Assembly: GCA_021186555.1 (NCBI GenBank)
Contig: JAJKFL010000004.1
Coordinates: 10,050,001-10,114,000 of the forward strand
From: Reticulitermes speratus
Lineage: Eukaryota > Arthropoda > Insecta > Blattodea > Rhinotermitidae
Direction of reading: 5' to 3'
Length of the DNA stretch: 64,000 nt
Part shown: positions 30,136 through 39,467 of the stretch, piece after piece
Layout of the letters: each line of letters begins with the position of its first letter
Numbering within the stretch: the stretch's first letter is position 1
Position numbers and translations under genes: made by a program
Notes under the pieces: generated by a model
Databases searched by the model: none
What the model was told of the DNA's origin: nothing
What the model saw: only the letters and a program-made list of their open reading frames with translations

Positions 30136-33100
30136 GTAGGTCTGATGTCTTTAAGGAACTTGTGCTGAAGGACAGACACGAACATTTTTACTTAAAATAA
30201 GCATTTCCAACAGTTCATTTAGTATTTATCATAAGCCTTTTAAACCTTTTTTAAAACAGAGAACCATGTAAATATTTCCTTGATACGGTAACTGGAAACG
30301 AGAACAAAATCTGCAACGAACGTATACCACGCGCAGCATTCAAAATCTAAAACAATCAGGTATATTTGTAAACATACGTCGAAATGACACTGAAGTTTGG
30401 AACGATGTCAATCAGACACAACTGAGTGCATTTGTCCGACTATAATATTATGAAAGGAGGAAGCAAACGTGTAAGGCTAAGAAGAACCAAACACGAGGTT
30501 TCATACATTTTGTGAGATTTAATTATCTTGTAATTCAATTTCGCACCCTGTGACAATTAAAGGACATGTGCTGTCTTGCTGAAGAATACGCCCAAACATC
30601 TGTAACTGTCGTTACATTTTGGTTACACGTAGTATACTTCCGAAAATAAGCTTACGTGCGGAATTCTCACAATTACAAGGGAGAGAGGGGGCAGGCTTGC
30701 GTCACGAATCCTCCTGCACAAAAGTTTCTATCGCCGTTCCTTTTTAGGCGCGTTCGGAAAATTGCGAAAAGCGACCATTAGCCTCCTCATGTCTGTATGT
30801 CTGTCTGTCCGTCCGTCCGCATGGAACAACTTGGCTCCCTCTGGACGGATTTTCATGAAATTTGGTTTTTAAATATTTTTCAGAAATCTGTCGAGAAAAT
30901 TCAAGTTTCATTAAAACCTGACAACAATAACGGCTACTTTACATGAAGACCTATGTACATTTATGATATTATATAACGGCGCATGCGCATTGCATGCTGG
31001 ATAACTATGGCTACAGACACACTCAAAATATGTAGTACTTCTTTCTTTTTCCACGGCAACAACGGTTAGACGAACGCGCCTTAATGTCACGTTATATGTA
31101 CATCGCCTGTCTTGCTTTTATATATCTTAAATTATATTGAGATAACCTCTTTTCAAAAATACACACATTATTTGAGAATTGTTTAAGTAAATAAAATTAT
31201 GTGTAACGAATACGAGAAACGTACACTTAAATTTTGTTTTAGATCTGTTGAGCAAATAACAACTGGGAAATGGCTTCAAAGCTAAGAGAAGGCAAGCACC
31301 TTCTTCGGGTTCTAAGCACCGCTTGAAATCGTTTGGTGCGTGTCCGAACCCCAGGGCACCCATGTAGTCTTCGCCCACGTTACTCAGTGCATTTCAGAAT
31401 ATCTTTAAACATTCCGACCTTGAAGTTAAAGGCAACGTTCATGTACAGGGCATACACAAAAGAATGGTGCGGTATCAAAAGTGAATAAAAAATGTATTTC
31501 TCACCTTACAAGGGTACAACATACACCGTCAGCGGCGGCAACTGTCCAAGTTTCTGGTAGCGCATGAGAAACTTGGACAGTTGCCGCCGCTGACGGTGTA
31601 TGTTGTGCCCGTGTAATGTGAGACATAAATTTTTTATTCACTTTTGAAACCGCACCATTCTTTTGTGTATGCCCTGTACAGGTTGCTTTCTCATTCGTCA
31701 TAGCGGGCCCTCAACACTGTATTATAATCACTAGCCTTACTTCGCACTCTGAAACTCCTTTCTTTCCCAGAACCCGCAAGCAAGATACACATTATTGCAA
31801 TGTGACTAATTTTGTAAGATACCAAGATGTGGGCCTACAGGTCGAAACGTCTGCGTGTGTTTGCACAGTGTTGCCACTTTTTTTTTTACATGGTGAAGGG
31901 CCCCGCAGCAGATGCTACGGACGCACCACAGCCTCAAGGCTTTTTTGTGCAACCCTATAATAAAGATGAAAATGAGCAGTTTTTTTTACCAAGTTTTACA
32001 AGTAATGGAGCACCAGTGGAATGAAATTGACAGGGGAAAACCGACAACTCGGAGAAAAACCTGTCCAGTGCCACATTGTCCACCACAAACCCCACATGGA
32101 CTGACCCGGGATCGAACCCGGGCCTCCGCGTGTTGCCACTTAGTTGCAGTGTTGTGCTGTTGAACTGCCGTGTGCAGTCGCAGACCTGTGTCCGATACAG
32201 TCCCTTCATACAGTTTCGGTAGTAGACAAGTAACGACAAATATGTTTACTTAACGTTGTATTTACCGTGCATTTTCAGTCCATCACACATCTCTTTAACC
32301 AACAAATACACACTTTACTTAACGTTGTATTTACCGTGCATTTTCAAATGAGATATGTTCAATGATCACCAACTAATGCACATAAACTTTTTCACAATAG
32401 TTTATTCTTAAAATTCCCCTATACGTATTTCGGTGGTTTAAACCACAATCTTCAGGGGGTCATAGAGATTATTATGCATAGACTTTACAGTTATTACATA
32501 TATGGTTATATTCGTATATGTAGAATATGAGTGGGCTGATATTGTCCACTTGGTACAGTATGTAAAATTACTATAAAATGAATTAAAAGCTGTTAAAATG
32601 ATTACATAGTTTGTAGATATCCTGAAAATTATTGGCAGTGTGGCCTTGTAGTAAGGTGGTCATCTGTATGTGTGCGTGGTGAAGGGCCCCGCAGCAGATG
32701 CTACGAAGCACCGCAGCCTTATGGTTTCTTGTGCAACCCCTATGATGAAGATGAGCAATTTTTTTTACCAAGTTTTACAATTAATGGAGCACCAGTGGAA
32801 TGAAATTGACAGGGGAAAACCGACAACTCGGAGAAAAACCTGTCCCAGTGCCACTTTGTCCACCACAAATCTGACATGGACTGACGCGGGATCAAACCTG
32901 GGCCTCCGCGGTGAGAGGCCGGCGACTAACCGCCTGAGCCATGGCACGGCCTTCATCTGTATGTACTACGTAAGCTGCATGACGCCGGTGCTGTGCTGTT
33001 GCAGAGTTGCAACAGCACAGCACCGGCGTCATGCAGCTCACGTAGTACATACAGATGACCACCTTACTACAAGGCCACACTGCCAATAATTTTCAGGATA

Positions 33101-34794
33101 ACTACAAACTATGTAATCATTTTAACAGCTTTTAATTCATTTTATAGTAATTTTACATACTGTACCAAGTGGACAATACCAGCCCACTCATATTCTACAT
33201 ATATGAATGTAACCATATATGTAATAACAATAAGTCTATACATATTAATCTCTACGACCCCCTGAAGATGGTGGTTTAAACCACCGAAATACGTATAGGG
33301 GAATTTTAACAATAAACTATTGTGAAAAAGTTTATGTGCATTAGTTGGTGTTTATTGAACTTATGTTTATGTTTGTCATCCCGTTATGTTGATTGCAATA
33401 ATGAATTACCGTCACACACAACTAGTGTAGGCTACATATTTTATTCTGGCAACATGCTTCGACCCAATATGGCCATCTTCAGGCCAATAATATAAAATTC
33501 ATAAAAGGTACTGTATAATATTAATATTATTAATATAATAATTATTAATATATTTTATACAATTTTATACTGTATTTATAATGTGGGCCGGGATAGCGTA
33601 GCCGTTATAGCCACTCGCTAGGGGCTGGACGGTCCGGGGATCGAATTCCAGTGGGGGCGAGATTTTCCGTACCCGTCCAGACCGGTCCTGGGGCCCACCC
33701 AGCCTCCTATACAATGGGTACCGGGTCTCTTTCCCGGGGCTAAAGTGGCCGGGGAGTGGCGTTGACCATCCACCCCCATCTAGTGCCGAGGTTAAAGAAA
33801 GAGTAGAGCTATACCTCTACTCCTCGTCTGGGTCTTCATGACCTGTTATAGGGTGAACTTTACGTTTCACTATATTTATAATATTAAAACTATTAATACA
33901 ACAGTAATTATCTTTTACTACAACTGTATACAGTACTTTGCTTTAGATTGAGCTGAGTAGGTCAACTTGACGCTCAGGGCAATGTACCTCTGTTACTAAG
34001 ACTGAAGGTGGTGGAAGAAACGCACATGTTCCTTCCTTTGCTGGAAACCGAACTGCGTTAGCCCAACCCGTAGACAAGCGCTTTAGAGATCTACCGCGAC
34101 TAAATGAACAAAAATCTATATTGTACCTTTCTTCTTCTTCTTCTTCTTCTTCTTCTTCTTCCTATGGCTCGACAGCCCTATATGGGCCTGGGCCTCCTCG
34201 TTTCGTCGAGGTTTCATGGTCACACACATTAGACACACCACAGTCGGTAGGACTCCTCTGGACGAGGGACCAACCCGTCGCAGAGACCTCTACCTGACAA
34301 CACACAACACTCACAACAGACAGACATCCACGCCCCCGGTGGGATTCGAACCCACAATCCTAGTAAGCGAGCGGCCGAAGACCCACGCCTTAGACCGCGC
34401 GGCCACTGGGATCGGCATGTTTTACCATGAAAAGCCAAATAAATACACTGGACAACGCACAGCAGTGCACAGGAAACAATTTTGGAGGAATTCAATATCT
34501 CATAACAGGCGAGGCTCAGTCAGAGGGTGGGAAAACGGAATACATTTATTGTCGGGAAATGCGGGATCCGGGAATGTGAAACGCACTGACATACTGAGGG
34601 CAAACTGCGTAAACTAAACAGTGTCTGTTGATTCGCAGATCCATGTGACGTCACCTAAAACATCCGCTGCGCAATGCCGACAAGCCAAAAGCGAATGGAA
34701 CGTCTTCAAAGGCAGGGCACTGGTGGGCCTTCTTGGCGGATTCATTGTATGGGCTGCCATATTCTTCCCACTCTTACTTACTGGAATAATCTAA
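29665..34794 (+). CDS. Two-exon tail-anchored membrane protein (gene 2)
   Basis: Coding exons 29665-30135 and 34639-34794 join in phase 0 (CAG/GTAGGT donor, TTGATTCGCAG acceptor) to give about 208 residues. I do not recognise the family. Residues 1-157 are Ser/Thr/Glu-rich and probably disordered. NSAFE at 141-145 resembles NAGFE at the start of gene 1. Residues 184-207 form one hydrophobic helix ([20 protein letters not shown]) right before the stop, and there is no signal peptide, so a tail-anchored topology with a cytosolic N-terminus is likely. The last 34 residues match gene 1 at S, W, K, LV, IVW and L in the same positions. An in-frame stop at 29632 precedes the first Met; an upstream non-coding exon is possible, and M137 is an alternative start that would give a protein closer in size to gene 1. 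AATAAA lies at 34871-34876. Confidence 0.6.
30747..31115 (+). mobile_element. GCGCGTTCG dispersed element, in gene 2 intron
   Basis: It starts GGCGCGTTCGGAAAATTGCG and includes GTCCGTCCGTCCGCATGGAA, GGCGCATGCGCATTGCATGC and AGACGAACGCGCCTTAATG, ending near GCCTGTCTTGC. TTA lies on both sides of the GGCGCGTTCG inverted pair, but similarity to other copies continues past the right-hand TTA, so the true right end is beyond it. Confidence 0.75.
31443..31680. mobile_element. Foldback MITE, 238 bp
   Basis: TGTACAGGGCATACACAAAA (31443) faces its complement at 31661-31680. AATGGTGCGG, AAAAGTGAATAAAAAA and CAACATACACCGTCAGCGGC with GGCAACTGTCCAAGTTTCT are all inverted on the other side, with a centre near 31562. 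The inner arms (31516-31605) are almost perfect, so a transcript would form a long hairpin inside the gene 2 intron. Confidence 0.85.
31883..32130 (-). repeat. SINE family C, minus strand, with target duplication
   Basis: TGTTGCCACTT occurs on both sides (near 31871 and 32131). GGTGAAGGGCCCCGCAGCAG marks the 3' end and GGATCGAACCCGGGCCTCCG the truncated B-box end. It sits in the gene 2 intron. Confidence 0.8.
32416..32459 (-). ncRNA. Hammerhead-type core, minus strand
   Basis: Minus strand: CCCC, CTGAAGA, stem II GGTGG-type with one A/C change, GAAA, TACGTA, TA, GGGG. It is the inverted partner of 33258-33301 and differs from it by a single base in stem II. Confidence 0.65.
32672..32952 (-). 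repeat. SINE family C, full length, minus strand, 12-bp target duplication
   Basis: TCATCTGTATGT is duplicated at 32660-32671 and 32953-32964. The minus-strand 5' end reads GCCGTGCCATGGCTCAGGCG (A box) and the B box is near 32890 (GGTTTGATCCCGCG). Its insertion is younger than the foldback it interrupts. Confidence 0.9.
33258..33301 (+). ncRNA. Hammerhead-type ribozyme core, plus strand
   Basis: CCCC (33258-33261), CTGAAGA (33262-33268), T, stem II GGTGG...CCACC (five pairs with a TTTAAA loop), GAAA (33286-33289), palindromic TACGTA (33290-33295), TA, GGGG (33298-33301). All stems are perfect. This is the best plus-strand copy; it lies in the sense direction within the gene 2 intron and would cut after 33297. 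Confidence 0.78.
33447..33486 (-). ncRNA. Hammerhead-type core, minus strand (GAAG variant)
   Basis: Minus strand: TGGC, CTGAAGA, T, stem II GGCC...GGTC with one G-T pair, GAAG (last A changed), CATG, TT, GCCA. Stem I TGGC/GCCA is perfect and differs from all other copies. The changed A15.1 would weaken or abolish cleavage. Confidence 0.6.
33583..33863 (+). repeat. SINE family A, full length
   Basis: GGGCCGGGATAGCGTAGCCG (A box), GGTCCGGGGATCGAATTCC (B box), CGAGATTTTCCGTACCCGTC and a GGGTGAACTTTACG tail. TATTTATAAT flanks both ends, giving a 10-bp target duplication. It lies in the gene 2 intron. Confidence 0.85.
34129..34420 (-). repeat. SINE family B, minus strand, with CTT microsatellite tail
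   Basis: An uninterrupted CTT run (34129-34159) is the copied simple tail. It is followed by CCTATGGCTCGACAGCCCTA, GGTAGGACTCCTCTGGACGA, GGTGGGATTCGAACCCACAA and the A-box end CGCGCGGCCACTGGGATCGG. It ends about 220 bp before gene 2 exon B. Confidence 0.85.
34639..34794 (+). CDS. Gene 2, exon B (membrane anchor)
   Basis: The acceptor TGTTGATTCGCAG ends at 34638. The exon encodes residues 158-208, a short basic linker ([13 protein letters not shown]) and the hydrophobic anchor, then TAA. It is too short to stand out as an open frame; it was found by joining from the donor at 30136. Confidence 0.65.
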   Translation: MHVTSPKTSAAQCRQAKSEWNVFKGRALVGLLGGFIVWAAIFFPLLLTGII

Positions 34795-34870
34795 CAGATT
34801 TCGCGAGGCCCTAAGCGATGGTAATGATATGGCTCGTACAAAAAAAATTGTTAATTCATGAACAATAATG

Positions 34871-34876
34871 AATAAA
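34871..34876 (+). terminator. Polyadenylation signal candidate for gene 2
   Basis: AATAAA lies 77 bp after the stop codon of exon B. A second AATAAA-containing stretch lies near 35131. Confidence 0.5.
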
Positions 34877-35414
34877 CTCTGAATACATCTGTATTTGCAT
34901 CAATACAAGGGCAGACTTCTCCACGACAACAAATAACCTTACTTGAAATAATATAACTACAGTTCCACGCGCATCTTTGCTGCTCTCCAAGGAATGCGAG
35001 CGAGACTTATCTAACTCAAACTCCCCGTACCATTTCCCAATGTCTGCGGTCACAGACCTGAGCCCCAGTCAATTGTCTAACAAACGCCTGTGTATTAAGT
35101 AATAATGTACACGTACACAGACATTTTATAATAAAAAGAAAATTTTTTCTTGTGAATAATTAAGCAGTCTGCCATGAAGACGTACGAGGGAGCGGAAGGT
35201 ATAGCGCCAGCCATTCTACACTTCGGCACTAGATGCAGGTAAGTGGTGAATTTCATGCTTTATCGCTGATGAGCCACAGCTGCAGTAAACACAGAGGTAA
35301 AACGAAAATTGTTTGTTCTGTCGGGAATCGAACCTCGATAGTCGAGCCGTAACCCGGTCAGGGTATTTTAAATGAATATACAATATAGTGATCGAAAAGA
35401 CACAAAGCAAATTT

Positions 35415-35745
35415 TTGAAAAGTGTTCATTCATTCATTCTGCAGTCTGTCTTACGACAGGTCCGTAGCCTCTTCCAAAGCGAGTTCTCCACAGGGTGCGA
35501 TCCAGTGCTTCCTCTTTCAATTTCCAGTATCTTCTCTTTTCCTTAAGCTTATCCAGTAGCTGCTTACGTCTTCTTCCTCATCTCCCCGTCATTTCTATCC
35601 TTCCCTCTATCTTTCCTTCAATCACGTGTTTCAGAAGGCAGTTCCTACGCAAGATGTGACCAATCCAGTTAGCCTTCCTTCTTTTTATTGTATGTACGAT
35701 ATTCCTCTCCTCCTTGACTCTGTGTAATACTTCTTGTATTTGTCA
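35415..35745 (-). pseudogene. LINE C-terminal fragment, second family
   Basis: Minus-strand reading fragments include TLWRTRFGRGYGPVVRQT near 35460 and, upstream, REKRRYWKLKEEALD and RKANWIGHILRRNCLLKHVI-like segments in broken frames. The WIGHILRRNCL-type motif followed by the FGRGYGP ending is common in insect LINE translations. This copy is heavily mutated and has only the 3' end. 35746-36600 has nothing recognisable. Confidence 0.55.
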
Positions 35746-36616
35746 AAAAAAAGTGCATTAAGTTCACAAAAGAAACGTCATGTTATATGAAGTGCTGGTA
35801 ACGTCCACCACACTTTGCAATGCATGCATCCGCTCTTTTCGTCATGTTAGATGCAACCAGTGATGAATTTGTTTAGCGATGCTTATAATGCATATTTGAA
35901 TATTTTGTTACAATTATTCCGACGTTTGCGGGTTGTTTTGCTACACACTTTATTCCTGAAACGCCCAAGTGTGGGTTAATAACGCAATTATCAAAAAATT
36001 CGTGCCACATTTGGACCTTTTAAATTGCTGCACGTGCTATAGCCCCATCTTGTTCAAACCAGCAGCCATGTTCAACTTACAACAATAACATGAAATTCGT
36101 AATTAGTTTTTGACAACTCTCTGTACTAGTATAGTCACAACTGTATATCTCTTCTATGAATCCAGTTGAATTGCATTTAATTACAGCCATCAGAAATATT
36201 CAAATACAGGTTGCGTGATGTCGATCGCACTGTATAGACCAAGAAGATGAAACAAAACATGGTAGTAGGAAATGTGCGCATGCTGTTCAAAATTCTGGTC
36301 TGTTCGCCCTGTTAGTGTCTCTAGACTTTCACTTCCTGAATGCTAAATTTATGCTGTCTTGTAAATAATGTAAAACAGACAGGGCAGACGACAGGAGAGG
36401 CACAAGAACGAAAGAAAATAAAGCCTTCTGCAGACCCGTACTGAGACTCTTGATACAGAAAGACTTGCACTGTGGCGGCCATTATAAAACTGGGAAAGGT
36501 TCCACCATTTTGTGCAATAAGCGCCACTACAAAATTTGAGAACAATGTGTCTAACGGTTCTCAAATTATGAGATGACGCATTACGAAAACCATCTCCAAA
36601 ACCATGAGTGTTACGC

Positions 36617-36795
36617 ACTGCCATGGCTCAGGCGCTTAGTCGCCGGCCTCTCACTGCGGAGGCCCGGGTTCAGTCCCAGGTCAGTCCATGTCGGATCTGT
36701 GGTGAACAAAATGGCACTGGGACGGGTTTTTCTCTATGTACGTCGGTTTTCCCCTGTCAGTATCATTCCACCAATGCTCCATACTCATTCATACA
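36617..36795 (+). repeat. SINE family C copy that seeds a tandem array
   Basis: CTGCCATGGCTCAGGCGCTT, GAGGCCCGGGTTCAGTCCCA and CACTGGGACGGGTTTTTCTC through CCCCTGTCAGTATCATTCC. The 3' part is replaced by the repeat unit that follows. Confidence 0.8.
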
Positions 36796-37530
36796 TCTAC
36801 CACCAACGCTGTATAATGTTTTTCTCCTAGTACTTCAGTCTTCCCCTGTCAGTATCATTCCACCAACGCTCCATACTCATTCATACATCTACCACCAACG
36901 CTGTATAATGTTTTCTCCAGTACTTCAGTTTTCCCCTGTCAGTATCATTCCACAATGCTCCATACTCATTCATTCATCTACCACCAACGCTGTATAATGT
37001 TTTTCTCCAGTACTTCAGTTTTCCCTGTCAGTATCATTCCACCAATGCTCCATACTCATTCATTCATCTACCACCAACGCTGTATAATGTTTTTCTCCCA
37101 GTACTTCAGTTTTCCCCTGTCATTATCATTCCACCAATGCTCCATACTGATTCATACATCTACCACAGACGCTGTATAATGTTTCTCTCCCAGTACTTCA
37201 GTTTCCCCTGTTATTATCATTCCACCAATGCTCCATACTCATTCATTCATCTACCACCAACGCTGTATAATGTTTCTCTCCCAGTACTTCAGTTTTCCCC
37301 TGTCAGTATCATTCCACCAATGCTCCATACTCATTCATTCATCTACCACCAACGCTGTATAATGTTTTTCTCCCAGTACTTCAGTTTTCCCCTGTCAGTA
37401 TCATTCCACCAATGCTCCATACTCATTCATACATCTACCACAGACGCTGTATAATGTTTTTCTCCCAATACTTCAGTTTTCCCTGTCAGTATCATTCCAC
37501 CAATGCTCCATACTCATTCATCCATGATTG
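36715..37530. repeat. 91-bp tandem array derived from SINE C
   Basis: GCTGTATAATG recurs at 36808, 36900, 36989, 37079, 37171, 37262, 37353 and 37445 (89-92 bp apart). Each unit contains TACTTCAGTTTTCCCCTGTC and CCAATGCTCCATACTCATTC, sequence that starts inside the SINE body. The array therefore arose by tandem amplification of the SINE's 3' half. The continuous open frames across it are repeat by-products. Confidence 0.9.
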
Positions 37531-38623
37531 ACGGTATATAATCTTACCGATTGATGGTATCGTTATCTAATACACAGGAAATGCGGACGTCTATTTCGTT
37601 TTCCTCTACAGCTTTTGTTCGAAACATTTATTTGGTCCGATAAACATTTAGTGAGCCATTATCGGTATGTGCGTAGAACCTCACGCTGGTCTTCATGTAA
37701 ATTGTCCAATACTGCTATCAGATTTTAAACATAATCGTCATGTAGAGACAAATTTTAGTAAACCTGCAATAGCCTACGTCAGATTTCATTGACCTTTGAA
37801 TTGTCGGAGTGTCGTTCGTTACAAGACGACAAATATGGCAAATTTGCAAGCGCATGTTTGTAACATTCTGTTACGACCGTGTTAAAAAATTGTGATAAGA
37901 AAATATTCCATTTCCAGGACTTAAAATAAAACAACGACTGTGAGAATGAAGTCGAAAGAGATAAAGAACTAAAGTAGGGTGTCCGACTGCAGGCAGTGGG
38001 CCACATGTAACCCACAAAATCTCACATACAATGTAATTTCTATCACAGAAGCGTTTGACACAGTACGGAGGTAGGCAGGTCTATGTATCAAAACGCACGT
38101 AGCAATAAAGCCAGGATCACTCATAGATTGGCCCTTATGTTTCGGAATCAGTCGGTTTTTATTCCGTCGCTATTACGGAGTGTAAATTTCGTAATTTGTT
38201 CATCGCCGGTGTCTCGTGCTGTTATTTCCAACAATAACGGAGTGGCCTATTATTTGCACATAAACTAAGATAACTTCGCACATAAAGTAATATCAACCCT
38301 TTAAAGCACAGTCGTTACTATACTTATCCCTCGCTTTCACATTAAAATCCCTGAATTTTGTCCAGAGTGGATTTATGGATTCGAATAAACGGCAATTTTT
38401 TCCGTATACAGAATTAACCAAATTGTCTTTGTAACTGAGACAATGTTGCAACTGCGTCTGTAAATATTTATTACACGAAACTCGTTCTTCAACGCGTTAA
38501 ATCATTAAGTGTAGGTGAGACAGGTTCTGAGCTGCGCCCACTGACGTACCTTGAGACATTTCCGGTGACGTCATGGAACAGATAGAGGACGTGGCACAGC
38601 GTTTGTTTCAGTGTTGTTTTTAG
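37531..38623. other. No gene recognised
   Basis: Intergenic sequence between gene 2 and gene 3. The open frames are all short and carry no recognisable motif. No tandem or inverted repeat stands out. Confidence 0.4.
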
Positions 38624-39150
38624 GCGCGTTCGCGAAATTGCGAAAAGCGACTATTAGCTTCGTCACGTCTCTCTGTCCGTCCGTCTGCATGGAACAACTC
38701 GGCTCCCAATGGACGGATTTTTATGAAATTTGATATTTGGGTATTTTTCGAAAATCTGTCGCGAAAAAGGCAAGTTTGATTAAAATCTGACAAGAATAAC
38801 GGGTACTTTACATGAAGACGTCTGTACATCTATGATAATATCTCGTTGAATTCTTATTAGAATGAGAAATATTTCAGACAATAGTTGTATATAAAATCAA
38901 AACACACATTTTATGTTCAATAACTTTTTTCCGAAAATCGTGTCGTTTGTGATATAATGTGGAAAAATATGGTACAGCCAGACAGGCCACAGATGACAAT
39001 ATAATACGGCGCATGCGCTTTGCATGTTGGATAACTAAGGCTACAGACACACACTCAGAATATGTAATACTTATTGCTTTTCTACGGCAACAATGGTTAC
39101 GCGATCGCGCCTCGTTGTTACGTTATACGTACATTGCCTGTCTTGTGCTT
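38624..39150 (+). mobile_element. GCGCGTTCG dispersed element just upstream of gene 3
   Basis: It starts GGCGCGTTCGCGAAATTGCG and includes TCTCTGTCCGTCCGTCTGCA, ACAACTCGGCTCCCAATGGA and GGCGCATGCGCTTTGCATGT, ending GTACATTGCCTGTCTTGTGC. It is the longest copy of the family. It ends about 270 bp before the gene 3 start codon, so it abuts or forms part of the promoter region. Confidence 0.8.
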
Positions 39151-39418
39151 TGACTCTTCATACACCTTAAGACACCCTGTTAAAAGGACACGAATAAGTA
39201 TCCTTCGCGGTACGCAAGTTGAATAGGGCGGGGCTCTGACGTAAAGCAGGTGTCAATTATTGACTCAGGCGCGTTATGGAGGTCATCCCTGCTGAAACAT
39301 TGGCACATAAGCGTCAAGAGCTAAAGAGAGAGACAGAGAGAGAACCTGGAGAAGTTGCAGAGTAGCTCTGCTGGACAAAGGAGCGTGTACGGATAAAGGA
39401 AGAAAATTCTGTCCAAGA

Positions 39419-39467
39419 ATGAAGTTTCTTGTTATACTGGTGTTAATACAGATTGTGTTTAGTTTGG
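39419..39467 (+). CDS. Gene 3 exon 1 (signal peptide)
   Basis: ATG at 39419 opens a hydrophobic leader of 16 codons ending in phase 1 at the donor G/GTAAGC (39468). The upstream leader (39290-39418) has purine-rich AGAGAGAGACAGAGAGAGA and no obvious TATA box. The exon is too short for an open-frame scan and was found by its signal peptide and its phase match with exon 2. Confidence 0.75.

Larger units (their letters stand above)
32330..33360. mobile_element. Foldback element with paired hammerheads and SINE insertion
   Basis: The arms AACTAATGCACATAAACTTT (32372) and AAGTTTATGTGCATTAGTTG (33330) are inverted. They include both hammerhead-type cores, the AATTACTATAAAATGAATTA block and a near-perfect central palindrome (32953-33060, CTGTATGTACTACGTAAGCT against its complement). 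A SINE C copy interrupts the left arm. Just outside, a duplicated outer signature (ACCGTGCATTTTCA at 32270 and 32334) suggests a second, truncated copy. It lies entirely inside the gene 2 intron. Confidence 0.85.

Noticed and set aside
36608..37454. Long repetitive open frames over the 91-bp array
   Set aside because: They follow the tandem repeat exactly and change frame with unit-length differences. There is no start context and no plausible protein.
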